A DNA stretch of 64,000 nucleotides from Clostridia bacterium (lineage in GTDB: Bacteria > Bacillota > Clostridia > Oscillospirales > Acutalibacteraceae): NCBI GenBank assembly GCA_900755895.1, contig CAAEIG010000173.1, forward strand, positions 110,337 through 174,336, read 5' to 3'. The position numbers and the translations under genes are program-made. The notes under the pieces are model-generated. The model had not been told where the DNA came from. It saw nothing but the letters and a program-made list of their open reading frames with translations, and did not search any database. Below are positions 50,835-59,272 of the stretch, in pieces; positions within the stretch are counted from its first letter, which is position 1; each line of letters starts with the position of its first letter.

Positions 50835-50863
50835 AGTTTACAGGATATCGGCTCTCACGTCAA
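50835..50863 (-). promoter_or_regulatory. Promoter of DUF2325-DUF3793-flavodoxin operon
   Basis: Minus-strand -35 TTGACG (50858-50863), 17-bp spacer, -10 TAAACT (50835-50840). Confidence 0.65.
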
Positions 50864-50907
50864 GAGGTATTTTCAAAAAACTTTGCCAACACGGATTTTT
50901 TTCAAGC

Positions 50908-50937
50908 TTGTATCCTCCTGGAGAAATATGGTATACT
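50908..50937 (+). promoter_or_regulatory. Promoter of TM1266-like gene
   Basis: -35 TTGTAT (50908-50913), 18-bp spacer, -10 TATACT (50932-50937). Confidence 0.55.
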
Positions 50938-50986
50938 AAATATGACCTCAACATGAGGAAACACAACTGAAACGGGGGCTTTTTTC

Positions 50987-51241
50987 ATGAATTGCTATTA
51001 TATCATTGGCCTGCGTGTGGATCATCGCCACGCCAACGCCTTGAATCTGCAGAAGGTTCTCACGGAGTTTGGCTGCAACATCAAGCTTCGGGTGGGCCTC
51101 CATGAAACCAGCGAGCAATTTTGCTCCGATGATGGCGTGATTATGCTCCAGGCATGCGGCGACAAAGCCACCATCGACAAGATGATGGATGCCTTCAACG
51201 CACTGGAAGGCGTCAGCGCCAAGCTGCTGGACTTGAACTGA
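50987..51241 (+). CDS. TM1266-like ACT-fold protein (putative iron-only hydrogenase system regulator)
   Basis: 84 residues. NCYYIIGLRVDHRHANALNL and IKLRVGLHETSEQFCSDDGV, followed by ALEGVSAKLLDL, resemble the TM1266 family, annotated as putative regulator of the iron-only hydrogenase system from gene context. The fold is ACT/NikR C-terminal-like, usually ligand-binding, without a DNA-binding part. It is monocistronic here, 46 kb from the hydrogenase genes in this window. Family match by eye; moderate confidence. Confidence 0.6.
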   Translation: MNCYYIIGLRVDHRHANALNLQKVLTEFGCNIKLRVGLHETSEQFCSDDGVIMLQACGDKATIDKMMDAFNALEGVSAKLLDLN

Positions 51242-51321
51242 GGGGCTGCGTCCCCTGCCCCGCGTTCGGAGCGGCCTTCCCCTTTACCGGGGTAGCGTCG
51301 GTCCTGACCGGGGCATTTTTT
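51242..51321 (+). terminator. Complex GC-rich terminator-like structure
   Basis: Hairpin GGGG-CTGCGT-CCCC (51242-51255), then TGCCCCG (51256-51262) pairing with CGGGGCA (51309-51315) across inner hairpins (CCCC/GGGG around 51280-51292, CGGTC/GACCG around 51299-51310), ending TTTTTT. The composite is longer than a simple terminator and begins at the stop codon of the preceding gene. Confidence 0.6.
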
Positions 51322-51338
51322 ATGGGAAGGGAATGCTT

Positions 51339-52055
51339 ATGGATACGCCGTTTTCGCAAAAAACTCTGGACTTTCTCTTTGAGAACAGGCTAAATGACAG
51401 TCGAGAATGGTTTTCGGACCACAAAAAGGAATATCAAGCTTTAGTAATTCAACCGCTGCGTCAATTGGTGATGGACCTCTCCCCCACCATGCTGGAACTG
51501 GACCCTGAGTTTACCACCGAACCCAAAGTGGACAAAACAATCTGCCGCATCTGGCGGGATACCCGTTATTCAAAGGATCCCTCCCTCTACCGGGATCACA
51601 TGTGGATCATCTTCAAACGAGGCGGCCGTATGCACGGCACCGACTATCCCGGCATGTACTTTGAGATCAGCCTGGACGGCTTTGACTATGGCTGCGGATT
51701 CTATCACGCCTCTACCGCGTTCATGAATAATCTCCGAACGCGAATCCTACAGGGCGACCCCGAGTTTCAAGCTGCGCAGGAGGCCTATCTCTCCCAGAAA
51801 GTCTTCCATATGGACGGGGATTGCTTCAAGCGGCCCCGGTATGGCTCTCGGACTCCGGAGGAGCAGATCTGGCTGGAACGGCGCAACTTGAGCTTTGACG
51901 CGGAAAGCCACGATTTCTCTCAGTTGTTTTCCCCAGATCTGCCGGAGATGCTACAGCGAGATTTTCGACTGTTGTTTCCAGTGTACCGGTTTCTGACGTC
52001 CACTGCGGAGGAAACTCTGCGACAGGAGACGGAACGGGAACTGTGGCAACGATAA
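51339..52055 (+). CDS. DUF2461 (TIGR02453) family protein
   Basis: 238 residues. FSQKTLDFLFENRLNDSREWF with FSDHKKEYQALV, then KTICRIWRDTRYSKDPSLYRDH and CGFYHASTAFMNNLRTRI are diagnostic (each only partly quoted). Soluble, widespread, function unknown. The second ATG (51339) is best placed relative to GGGAAGGG. Confidence 0.88.
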   Translation: MDTPFSQKTLDFLFENRLNDSREWFSDHKKEYQALVIQPLRQLVMDLSPTMLELDPEFTTEPKVDKTICRIWRDTRYSKDPSLYRDHMWIIFKRGGRMHGTDYPGMYFEISLDGFDYGCGFYHASTAFMNNLRTRILQGDPEFQAAQEAYLSQKVFHMDGDCFKRPRYGSRTPEEQIWLERRNLSFDAESHDFSQLFSPDLPEMLQRDFRLLFPVYRFLTSTAEETLRQETERELWQR

Positions 52056-52127
52056 ATACATGGTCTTTTCTTCACGCAAAAAGGACATCCAAGGGTTACT
52101 TGGATGTCCTTTTCCTGTTTTACGCAC

Positions 52128-53411
52128 TTATGCTTTTTTGAACGTCTCCAGGTCCACTACCTGACCGCCGTGCAGACGGCTCTCCTCCGCTGCCAAAGCA
52201 ATGAAGTGACTCTCCATACTGTGCTCCAGGGTAGTGGTGCGCTCGTTAGGCTGGGCATCGGTTAACAGCATCTCCAAGAAATCCTGGACAATCCCGCTAT
52301 CGCCGCCGCCATGGCCTTTCAGATCCGAGGCGATCTTGCCCACGTCAATGATCTCCTCATCCTTGCCAAACTCCCGTACATGAATGATGTTGGACTGCAT
52401 ATCCGCTTCAATTTCGCCCTTGGTACCCATGGCTTTGAAGTACCGATAGCAGCTCTCCGTAAAGGCACACATGGTGAAACTGATGGTGCTGCCATCCTCC
52501 ATGAGAAGGTTGGTCTGCTGATGGTCCACCACGTCATTGTCACAGTGGTAGACGCAGCGACCATAGGGCCCCTCCCGCAGAGCTTGATATGTGCTCTCCA
52601 GGGTGTTCTCCACACTGAGCACACCACTGATCCAGCTGTCACCGTGAGCACGGCCTGTCTTGGGGCTGGTGACATAGATCTTTTCCGCGTCAAAGATGCA
52701 GTTTTCTTTGGCCTTGCATCCGTCCAGGCAACGGAGCGCCGCACCTTCCGGAGCGCACTCCGGACGGAACAAATGCGTGCCGCCGATGGAGGAAACGGAC
52801 TTACACTTCTTACCCAACAGCCAGGTGAGGATATCCATGTCGTGGCAGGACTTTTGCAGGATCATGGGGCTGGTCTGCTGGGAATTGCGCCAATTGCCCC
52901 GCACAAAGGAATGGGCCTGATGCCAGTAACCCACGTTCTCATTGGCACAGATGGTGACCACATCCCCGATACGTCCGCTGTCAATGAGCTCCTTGAGCTT
53001 GTTGTAAAAAGCAGTATAGCGGAGCACGTGGCACACGATAATCTTTCCAGGACATTCCTCCGCCACCTGGAGAATTTCCCGGCACTTGTCCAGCTCGGGA
53101 GAAATGGGCTTCTCCATCAGGATGTTATACCCCTTTTTCAAGGCGGGAATGGCATGGCCTACATGCTGCCTGTCCATGGTGGAAACCACCATCACATCGG
53201 CAAGCTTGGGTTGAGCAAGCATTTCCTCCGCGCTAGAAAAGCAATTTTCCTCTGGAATATCGTAAAGACGGCGGGCTTTTTCCACCTTGGCGGGAATCAG
53301 ATCTGCCACAGCCACAACCTTCATCTTATCCGGAAATAGCTTCTGCATGGAGGCATAGGTGCTGCCGCGATCACCGAAACCTGCGATGGCAAAGGTAACT
53401 GGTGCTTTCAT
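52128..53411 (-). CDS. Gfo/Idh/MocA-family dehydrogenase
   Basis: 427 residues. N-terminal Rossmann fold AIAGFGDRGSTYASMQ, PKLADVMVVSTMDRQHVGHA, catalytic EKP motif in ILMEKPISPELDKC, and the C-terminal alpha/beta domain with Lys/Asp/His (SCHDMDILTWLLGKKC). An inserted Cys cluster (RCLDGCKAKENC, residues ~225-240) occurs in many bacterial members. It oxidises or reduces a sugar, inositol or similar polyol with NAD(P). It lies downstream of the TIM-barrel/acyl-CoA-ligase gene on the same strand but behind a terminator. The second ATG (53411) fits the ribosome-binding site. Confidence 0.88.
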   Translation of the reverse strand: MKAPVTFAIAGFGDRGSTYASMQKLFPDKMKVVAVADLIPAKVEKARRLYDIPEENCFSSAEEMLAQPKLADVMVVSTMDRQHVGHAIPALKKGYNILMEKPISPELDKCREILQVAEECPGKIIVCHVLRYTAFYNKLKELIDSGRIGDVVTICANENVGYWHQAHSFVRGNWRNSQQTSPMILQKSCHDMDILTWLLGKKCKSVSSIGGTHLFRPECAPEGAALRCLDGCKAKENCIFDAEKIYVTSPKTGRAHGDSWISGVLSVENTLESTYQALREGPYGRCVYHCDNDVVDHQQTNLLMEDGSTISFTMCAFTESCYRYFKAMGTKGEIEADMQSNIIHVREFGKDEEIIDVGKIASDLKGHGGGDSGIVQDFLEMLLTDAQPNERTTTLEHSMESHFIALAAEESRLHGGQVVDLETFKKA

Positions 53412-53461
53412 ATTCATTCTTCCTTTCTGAGTAATCTCAGCTCTTCACTGCCTATTATGAG

Positions 53462-53494
53462 AGAAAAAGGCGGGAAAAGCAAGCCCTCCCGCCC
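53462..53494 (-). terminator. Terminator of the fusion gene
   Basis: Minus strand GGCGGGA/TCCCGCC stem with 11-base loop, followed by TTTTTCTC. Confidence 0.8.
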
Positions 53495-53583
53495 TGAAAT
53501 TAGATTCTCTTTTTCTATCGGTCAACTCGGTCCCGGCTCTCACCCCTATCACGAGGAGGATTGCTTTGAGCCCAACCGACTCA

Positions 53584-56115
53584 TTACGCTGTGACGATGC
53601 TGTCAGCCTTCTGAAGCTTCAAATACTCCACAGCATTTTCCCGCATCTTGTACTTCAGGATCTTTCCTGCAGCGTTCATGGGGAACTCCGACACAAAGCT
53701 CACGTACCGGGGAACCTTGTGCTTTGCCATGTGATCCCGGACATAACCCTTGATCTCTTCCTCAGAAGAGGTTTCCCCCTCCTTCAGAATGACACAGGCC
53801 ATGATCTCCTCGCCGTACTGCTCATCGGGCACACCGATAACCTGCACGTCCCGGACCTTGGGATGGGTGTAGATGAAGTCCTCAATCTCCTTAGGGTAGA
53901 TATTCTCACCGCCTCGGATAATCATATCCTTGATGCGGCCAGTGATCTTGTAGTTGCCCTCGGGAGTGCGGCGGGCCAAGTCGCCAGTGTGCAGCCAACC
54001 GTCCTTGTCAATGGCTGCGGCAGTGGCCTCAGGCATCTTGTAGTAGCCCTTCATGATGTTATAACCCTTGGCAACAAACTCGCCGTCCACGTTGTCGGGC
54101 AGGTCCTCACCGGTCTCCGGATCCACAATCTTGCACTGGACACCAAACATGGCTCCGCCCACAGTGTTCACGCGGACATCCAAGGAATCCGTGGTCTTGG
54201 ACATGGTACAGCCGGGAGACGCCTCGGTCTGGCCGTATGTGATGCAGATCTCAGACATGTGCATCTTATCCACCACGTCCTGCATCACCTTCACAGGGCA
54301 GGGAGAACCCGCCATGATACCAGTGCGCATGTGAGAGAAGTCCGTAGCCGGGAAATTCTCATGCTCCAACATGGCGATAAACATGGTGGGCACGCCATGG
54401 AATGCGGTAATCTTCTCCTGGTTGATGCAATGCAAGCCCTTCCGGGGGGAAAATGCTGTAATGGGGAACATGGAGGTGCCGTGGGTCATGGAAGCGGTCA
54501 TGGCCAACACCATGCCAAAGCAGTGGAACATAGGCACCTGGATCATCATGCGGTCCGCGGTGGACAGATCCATACAGTCACCAATGGCCTTGCCGTTGTT
54601 CACCACATTGTAGTGGGTCAGCATAACGCCCTTGGGGAAGCCTGTGGTTCCAGAGGTATACTGCATATTGCACACATCGTCCTTGTGAACCTGGCGGCGG
54701 CGGTTCTCCACCTCGGTGGGAGGCACAGAATCGCCCAGACCCATAGCGTGTTCCCAAGTGTAGCAGCCCTTCTGACGGCTGTCAATGGTGATGACATTGC
54801 GCAACACGGGCAGCCGCTTGGAGTGAAGCTTACCGGGCAGGCTATCCTGAAGCTCAGGGCAGAGCTCCTTGATGATACCAATATAGTCGGAATCCTTAAA
54901 GCCATCGATCATCACTAGCGTATGGGTATCGGACTGGCGAAGCAAGTATTCCGCCTCGTGGATCTTATAGGCAGTATTCACTGTAACCAACACCGCACCG
55001 ATCTTGGTGGTGGCCCAGAAAGTGATGTACCACTGGGGCACATTGGTGGCCCAGATAGCCACGTGGTCTCCCTTCTTCACGCCCATAGCGATCAAAGCCC
55101 GGGCAAACTGGTCCACATCATCCCGGAACTCGGAATAGGTGCGGGTGTAGTCCAGCTCCGTATATTTAAAGCAAAGCTGATCCGGGAACTCCTTGACCAT
55201 ACGGTCCAACACATCGGGGAAGGTGGCATCGATCAGGGTTTCCTTGGGCCAGACATACTTTCCGGTATGAGCACGGTTATCTTGGAGCTCACCCTCCTTC
55301 ATGGAGAGGGAAGCAAAATAATCGTTCATGTAATTGGCAAACTGCGGGAACACCACGCCGGCATCAGACAGCTCCTGAGCCCAACGCTTCACCCATTCCA
55401 GGGAGATGTAGCCGTCATAACCGCTGTCCACCAGGGCGTCCAGCATCTCGTGAATGGGCAGGTCACCCTCGCCCATCATCCGGTACTGAACCTTATCGCC
55501 ATCCATAACGCTATCTTTTACATGGACGTACTTAATCAGATTGCCCAGATTGGCCACAGTCTCCCGAGGAGACTCTCCGCCGTACCGATAAGGATGATGC
55601 ATATCCCACAAAGCTGCCACGGAGGGCAGGTTCACCTTGTCAATCAAAGCCCGCAGGCGCTTAGTATTGGAGTAGACGCCGTTGGTCTCCACCAACAGGC
55701 AAACGCCAAATCCTTGCGCGATGGTGCCCAGAAGCTTCAAGGCCTCTGCAACGAAATCGTCATCCACCTCGCCCTCGGGACGAGGATAGCGGTCGCCCAG
55801 CACGCGGATAAACGGTGTGCCCAGCTTTTTGGCCAGGACAATATACTGGGTGATCTCGGAGATATTCTTGTCAAAATCCTCTTTATACTTCAGGCCGCAG
55901 CCAGCCGCTAGACAAGGGATCTCCAGCCCTAGGGAATGCAGCTTATCCAGAGTTTGGGGTAGCCGCTCATCCGAAAAGGGGCGGGCGTTCACGGCAAAAA
56001 TTTCGTCTCCCAGGCCGCGGATTTCAATGCCGCCAAAACCCAAGTCCTTTGCCATGGTGTAAATGTCAGTCCAGGAAAAGTCCGGGCAGGCCAGGGTGGA
56101 AAAACTGATTTTCAT
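53584..56115 (-). CDS. Fusion: xylose-isomerase-like TIM barrel + acyl-CoA synthetase
   Basis: 843 residues in one uninterrupted frame. Residues ~1-275: sugar-phosphate isomerase/epimerase (AP_endonuc_2) barrel, starting KISFSTLACPDFSWTDIY, with likely metal ligands in LLVETNGVY, LWDMHHPYRYGG and YISLEWVKRW. Residues ~290-840: complete ANL acyl-CoA synthetase with A3 YTSGTTGFPKGVMLTH, A5 ITYGQTEASPG, A7 GWLHTGDLA, A8 GRIKDMIIRGGENIYPKEIE and the A10 lysine in NAAGKILKYKM. Both halves keep their active-site residues. The ligase resembles medium-chain acyl-CoA ligases. Start ATG 56115 follows GAGGTGG by 8 bases. Combination of a carbohydrate-type barrel with an acyl activator is odd; the substrate is unknown. 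Confidence 0.92.
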   Translation of the reverse strand: MKISFSTLACPDFSWTDIYTMAKDLGFGGIEIRGLGDEIFAVNARPFSDERLPQTLDKLHSLGLEIPCLAAGCGLKYKEDFDKNISEITQYIVLAKKLGTPFIRVLGDRYPRPEGEVDDDFVAEALKLLGTIAQGFGVCLLVETNGVYSNTKRLRALIDKVNLPSVAALWDMHHPYRYGGESPRETVANLGNLIKYVHVKDSVMDGDKVQYRMMGEGDLPIHEMLDALVDSGYDGYISLEWVKRWAQELSDAGVVFPQFANYMNDYFASLSMKEGELQDNRAHTGKYVWPKETLIDATFPDVLDRMVKEFPDQLCFKYTELDYTRTYSEFRDDVDQFARALIAMGVKKGDHVAIWATNVPQWYITFWATTKIGAVLVTVNTAYKIHEAEYLLRQSDTHTLVMIDGFKDSDYIGIIKELCPELQDSLPGKLHSKRLPVLRNVITIDSRQKGCYTWEHAMGLGDSVPPTEVENRRRQVHKDDVCNMQYTSGTTGFPKGVMLTHYNVVNNGKAIGDCMDLSTADRMMIQVPMFHCFGMVLAMTASMTHGTSMFPITAFSPRKGLHCINQEKITAFHGVPTMFIAMLEHENFPATDFSHMRTGIMAGSPCPVKVMQDVVDKMHMSEICITYGQTEASPGCTMSKTTDSLDVRVNTVGGAMFGVQCKIVDPETGEDLPDNVDGEFVAKGYNIMKGYYKMPEATAAAIDKDGWLHTGDLARRTPEGNYKITGRIKDMIIRGGENIYPKEIEDFIYTHPKVRDVQVIGVPDEQYGEEIMACVILKEGETSSEEEIKGYVRDHMAKHKVPRYVSFVSEFPMNAAGKILKYKMRENAVEYLKLQKADSIVTA

Positions 56116-56155
56116 GGAGATTACCACCTCATCTTTTTTAATTGTATACTCGGCT

Positions 56156-56185
56156 ATTATATAACAAACCCCCTGCCATGAGCAA
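56156..56185 (-). promoter_or_regulatory. Promoter of the TIM-barrel/ligase gene
   Basis: Minus-strand -35 TTGCTC (56180-56185) inside the purD terminator hairpin, 18-bp spacer, -10 TATAAT (56156-56161). Confidence 0.55.
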
Positions 56186-56195
56186 GGGGTTTTAG
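56165..56195 (-). terminator. Terminator of the purine operon
   Basis: Minus strand AAACCCCTTGC/GCAGGGGGTTT stem, 5-base loop, then TGTT. It lies 40 bp after the purD stop. Confidence 0.7.
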
Positions 56196-56236
56196 CAATT
56201 TTTCGATTTAATTCGCTACATTTTTAAAGCAGCAAC

Positions 56237-57508
56237 TCAATTCCGATGCGTTCTGCCGATATCCTTCCGGTACATGGCACCTTCAAAAGAGATCTTTTCC
56301 ACAGCTGCATAAGCCGTATCCAGGGCCTGATCCAGCGTATCTCCCAGAGCAGTCACACCCAGCACACGACCGCCATTGGTCAGGAACTTGCCGTTCTCGT
56401 ATTTGGTACCGGCGTGATACACCGTGACGCCGTCCACCTGACCGTTTTCATCCAGGCCGTGCATCTCAATGCCCTTGGGATAGCTTCCCGGATAGCCGCC
56501 GCTGGCCATGACCACACAGGCACTGGCCTGCTCAGACCACTGAATGGACAGCTGAGAAAGACGCTCCTCCGCCACTGCTTTGACAATCTCCGCAAAGTCG
56601 GTCTTCAACCGGGGCAGCACCACCTGGGTCTCCGGGTCACCAAAACGAGAGTTGTACTCGATCACCTTGGGACCATCGGGCGTGAGCATCAAGCCAAAGT
56701 ACAGGCAGCCCTTGAAGGGACGGCCCTCAGCGTTCATGGCTGCCACGGTGGGCTGGAAGATCTTCTCCATGCACTCCTTGGCAACTTCATCGCTGTAGAA
56801 GGGGTTGGGGCTGATGGTGCCCATACCACCGGTATTGGGACCCTTGTCCCCATCGTAAGCCCGTTTGTGATCCATGGAGGACACCATAGGACACAGAGTT
56901 TTGCCATCCGTAAAGGCCAACACAGAGACCTCCGGTCCGGTGAGGAATTCCTCCACGACCACCTGAGTACCGCTGTCTCCGAAGATCTTATCCTCCATAA
57001 TAGAATGCAGAGCAGCTTTTGCCTCCTCCTCATTCTGGGCAATCACAACACCCTTGCCCAAAGCCAGACCGTCTGCCTTGATCACGGCAGGGTATTTGCC
57101 CTGTACCTTGATATAATCCAATGCCTGAGCGGGATCCGAAAACACCTCATACCCCGCAGTGGGGATCCCGTACTTCTTCATCAGGTTTTTGGAGAACACC
57201 TTGCTGGCCTCAATCTCCGCTGCAGCGGCGTTGGGACCAAAACAGGGGATCCCTGCGGCCTCCAAAAAGTCCACCATGCCGGCGGCAAGGGGATCGTCCG
57301 GAGCCACAAACACCAGATCCACTGCCTTCTCCTTGGCCAAGGACAGCATGCCCTCCTTGTCCATGGCGTTCACCGGGAAGCACTCCGCGTCCCGGCTGAT
57401 GCCCCCATTGCCCGGAGCACAGTACACTGCCTCCACCTGAGAGCTCTCTTTCAACTTGCGGACAATGGCGTGCTCACGGCCGCCGCTGCCCACTACAAGA
57501 ATTTTCAT
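56237..57508 (-). CDS. purD: Phosphoribosylamine--glycine ligase
   Basis: 423-residue ATP-grasp enzyme forming glycinamide ribonucleotide. N-terminal KILVVGSGGREHAIVRKL, ATP-grasp segments VIKADGLALGKGVVIAQN and EEFLTGPEVSVLAFTDG, LCPMVSSMDHKRAYDGDKGPNTGGMG (partly quoted) and NSRFGDPETQVVLPRL are all canonical. Last gene of the purine operon. ATG behind GAAAGGAAAG. Confidence 0.98.
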   Translation of the reverse strand: MKILVVGSGGREHAIVRKLKESSQVEAVYCAPGNGGISRDAECFPVNAMDKEGMLSLAKEKAVDLVFVAPDDPLAAGMVDFLEAAGIPCFGPNAAAAEIEASKVFSKNLMKKYGIPTAGYEVFSDPAQALDYIKVQGKYPAVIKADGLALGKGVVIAQNEEEAKAALHSIMEDKIFGDSGTQVVVEEFLTGPEVSVLAFTDGKTLCPMVSSMDHKRAYDGDKGPNTGGMGTISPNPFYSDEVAKECMEKIFQPTVAAMNAEGRPFKGCLYFGLMLTPDGPKVIEYNSRFGDPETQVVLPRLKTDFAEIVKAVAEERLSQLSIQWSEQASACVVMASGGYPGSYPKGIEMHGLDENGQVDGVTVYHAGTKYENGKFLTNGGRVLGVTALGDTLDQALDTAYAAVEKISFEGAMYRKDIGRTHRN

Positions 57509-57564
57509 TGCTACTTTCCTTTCTCATTGTGAACTCGCCAACTCCCGCTGCCTGGGGAACATCC

Positions 57565-58020
57565 CTACAGCAGCCGCCACACATCCGTCAAAGACCGGCA
57601 GGTGAAATCCGCCTCGATCCCGCTGGTGTGAACTTGGATGGTATGCCATCCGGCAGCTCTGGCCCCCGTTAACTCCTGGGGGACACCGCTGACCAACCAA
57701 ATTTTTTGAGGGAAATGGGCTGCCAATTCTCCGCGACGGTAAATTCCTTCTCCGGAAGAACCTGCCAACTCCACCTTACCAGTGACCACCCGGCCCTGAA
57801 AAAAACTGTCCAAGTACAGCTTTGGCAACAGCTCCGTCAAATAGAGAAACCCCTCCGCCAACAGATAATTGTGGTAGCCCTTATAGGCGCAAAGAGCCAG
57901 CGTTGCAGCAGCATCCGGATAGACGCGGTACTGCCGGGGATTCAAAAAGTCCTGCCCAGCATCTGGAGGAATTGACTCAGCCAGAGTACCTAAAAACCCC
58001 CAGAAAATCGCTTTTCTCAA
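57565..58020 (-). CDS. Degenerate HAD-like protein in purine operon
   Basis: 151 residues, TTG start behind GGGGAGGGG. The N-terminus AIFWGFLGTLAESIP aligns with HAD motif I (FDxDGTL) but the nucleophile Asp is Gly and the second Asp is Leu. Later KIWLVSGVPQELTGARAAGWHTIQV resembles the HAD motif III/IV region, where the acidic pair is also absent. It therefore looks like a non-catalytic HAD homologue. It sits between the AICAR transformylase and purD, with no terminator, so is cotranscribed. Role unknown; a regulatory or scaffold part is possible. Confidence 0.6.
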   Translation of the reverse strand: MRKAIFWGFLGTLAESIPPDAGQDFLNPRQYRVYPDAAATLALCAYKGYHNYLLAEGFLYLTELLPKLYLDSFFQGRVVTGKVELAGSSGEGIYRRGELAAHFPQKIWLVSGVPQELTGARAAGWHTIQVHTSGIEADFTCRSLTDVWRLL

Positions 58021-58069
58021 TTTGCCCCTCCCCTTTCCGAGATGCTCCCCGCAGGAGCGCTCTTACGGA

Positions 58070-59248
58070 TCAATGGTGGAACAACCGGATGCCGGTAAAG
58101 GCCATGGCGATTCCATATTTATCGCAGGTCTCAATCACATTGTCATCCCGGATGGAACCGCCGGGCTGGGCGATAAATTCCACGCCGCTCTTATGGGCCC
58201 GCTCGATGTTGTCGCCAAAGGGGAAGAACGCGTCAGAGCCCAGGGCCACGCCAGTCATGCCGTCCAGCCAAGCACGGCGCTCTTCCCGGGTAAACACCTC
58301 GGGCTTCTCGGTGAAGAACTGCTCCCAAGCGCCATCGGCCAAAACGTCCATGCACTCGTCGCCAATGTAAACGTCGATGGTATTATCCCGGTCAGCACGG
58401 CGGATACCCGGCTTAAAGGGCAGGTTCAGAACCTTGGGGCACTGGCGCAGATACCAGTTGTCAGCCTTATTGCCAGCCAAACGAGTGCAGTGGACACGGC
58501 TCTGCTGGCCTGCGCCAACACCAATGGCCTGTCCATTCTTCACATAGCACACGGAATTGGACTGGGTGTACTTCAGGGTAATCAGGGAGACGATCAGATC
58601 CCGCTTTGCCTCCTCTGTGAGGGTTTTATTCTGGGTGGGCAGGTTCTGAAGCAAGCTGTCGTCGATCTTCAACTCGTTGCGACCCTGCTCAAAAGTGACG
58701 CCAAACACGTCCTTGTGCTCCACCGGAGCGGGTTTGTAATCGGGGTCAATCTGCACCACATTGTAGCTGCCCTTGCGCTTCTCCTTGAGGATCTCCAAGG
58801 CTTCCTCCGTATAACCGGGAGCAATGACGCCATCGGACACCTCGCGCTTCAACAGAAGAGCGGTCTCCTTGTCGCACACGTCGGACAGAGCAGCCCAGTC
58901 ACCGTAAGAGGACATGCGGTCAGCACCCCGGGCAGCAGCATAGGCACTGGCTAAGGGAGTGAGCTCCAGATCATCCACAAAGTAGATCTTCTTCAGGGTG
59001 TCAGAGAGGGGCACATACACGGCAGCACCGGCAGGGCTGACATGCTTAAAAGAGGCCGCTGCGGGCAGGCCGGTGGCTTCCTTCAGCTCCTTGACCAGCT
59101 GCCAGCTGTTCAGGGCATCTAGGAAGTTGATATAACCGGGCTTGCCGTTCAAGACGGTGACAGGCAGCTGAGAGCCATCCTGCATGAAGATACGGGAAGG
59201 CTTCTGATTGGGGTTGCATCCATATTTCAAAGCAAGTTCATTGGCCAT
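58070..59248 (-). CDS. Stand-alone AICAR transformylase (PurH C-terminal-type)
   Basis: 392 residues, corresponding only to the transformylase part of PurH. LALKYGCNPNQKPSRIF, INFLDALNSWQLVKEL, the catalytic Lys-His in AASFKHVSPAGAAVY, AYAAARGADRMSSYGDWAAL (partly), and QQSRVHCTRLAGNKADNW are diagnostic. It formylates AICAR to FAICAR with 10-formyl-THF. The missing IMP cyclohydrolase half is supplied by the gene directly upstream. Confidence 0.93.
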   Translation of the reverse strand: MANELALKYGCNPNQKPSRIFMQDGSQLPVTVLNGKPGYINFLDALNSWQLVKELKEATGLPAAASFKHVSPAGAAVYVPLSDTLKKIYFVDDLELTPLASAYAAARGADRMSSYGDWAALSDVCDKETALLLKREVSDGVIAPGYTEEALEILKEKRKGSYNVVQIDPDYKPAPVEHKDVFGVTFEQGRNELKIDDSLLQNLPTQNKTLTEEAKRDLIVSLITLKYTQSNSVCYVKNGQAIGVGAGQQSRVHCTRLAGNKADNWYLRQCPKVLNLPFKPGIRRADRDNTIDVYIGDECMDVLADGAWEQFFTEKPEVFTREERRAWLDGMTGVALGSDAFFPFGDNIERAHKSGVEFIAQPGGSIRDDNVIETCDKYGIAMAFTGIRLFHH

Positions 59249-59272
59249 GATTCTCTCTTCCTTTCTGAAAAA

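Noticed and set aside
51256..51321. Part of a mobile element end or REP repeat
   Set aside because: Seen only once in the window and followed by a T-run, so a transcript-end structure is simpler.
53566..54918. 450-codon open frame opposite the ligase half of the fusion gene
   Set aside because: His-rich shadow of a well-supported gene; the opposite strand carries all motifs.
56246..57532. 428-codon open frame opposite purD
   Set aside because: Antisense shadow of a canonical purD; His/Gln-rich composition, no ribosome-binding site, no family resemblance.
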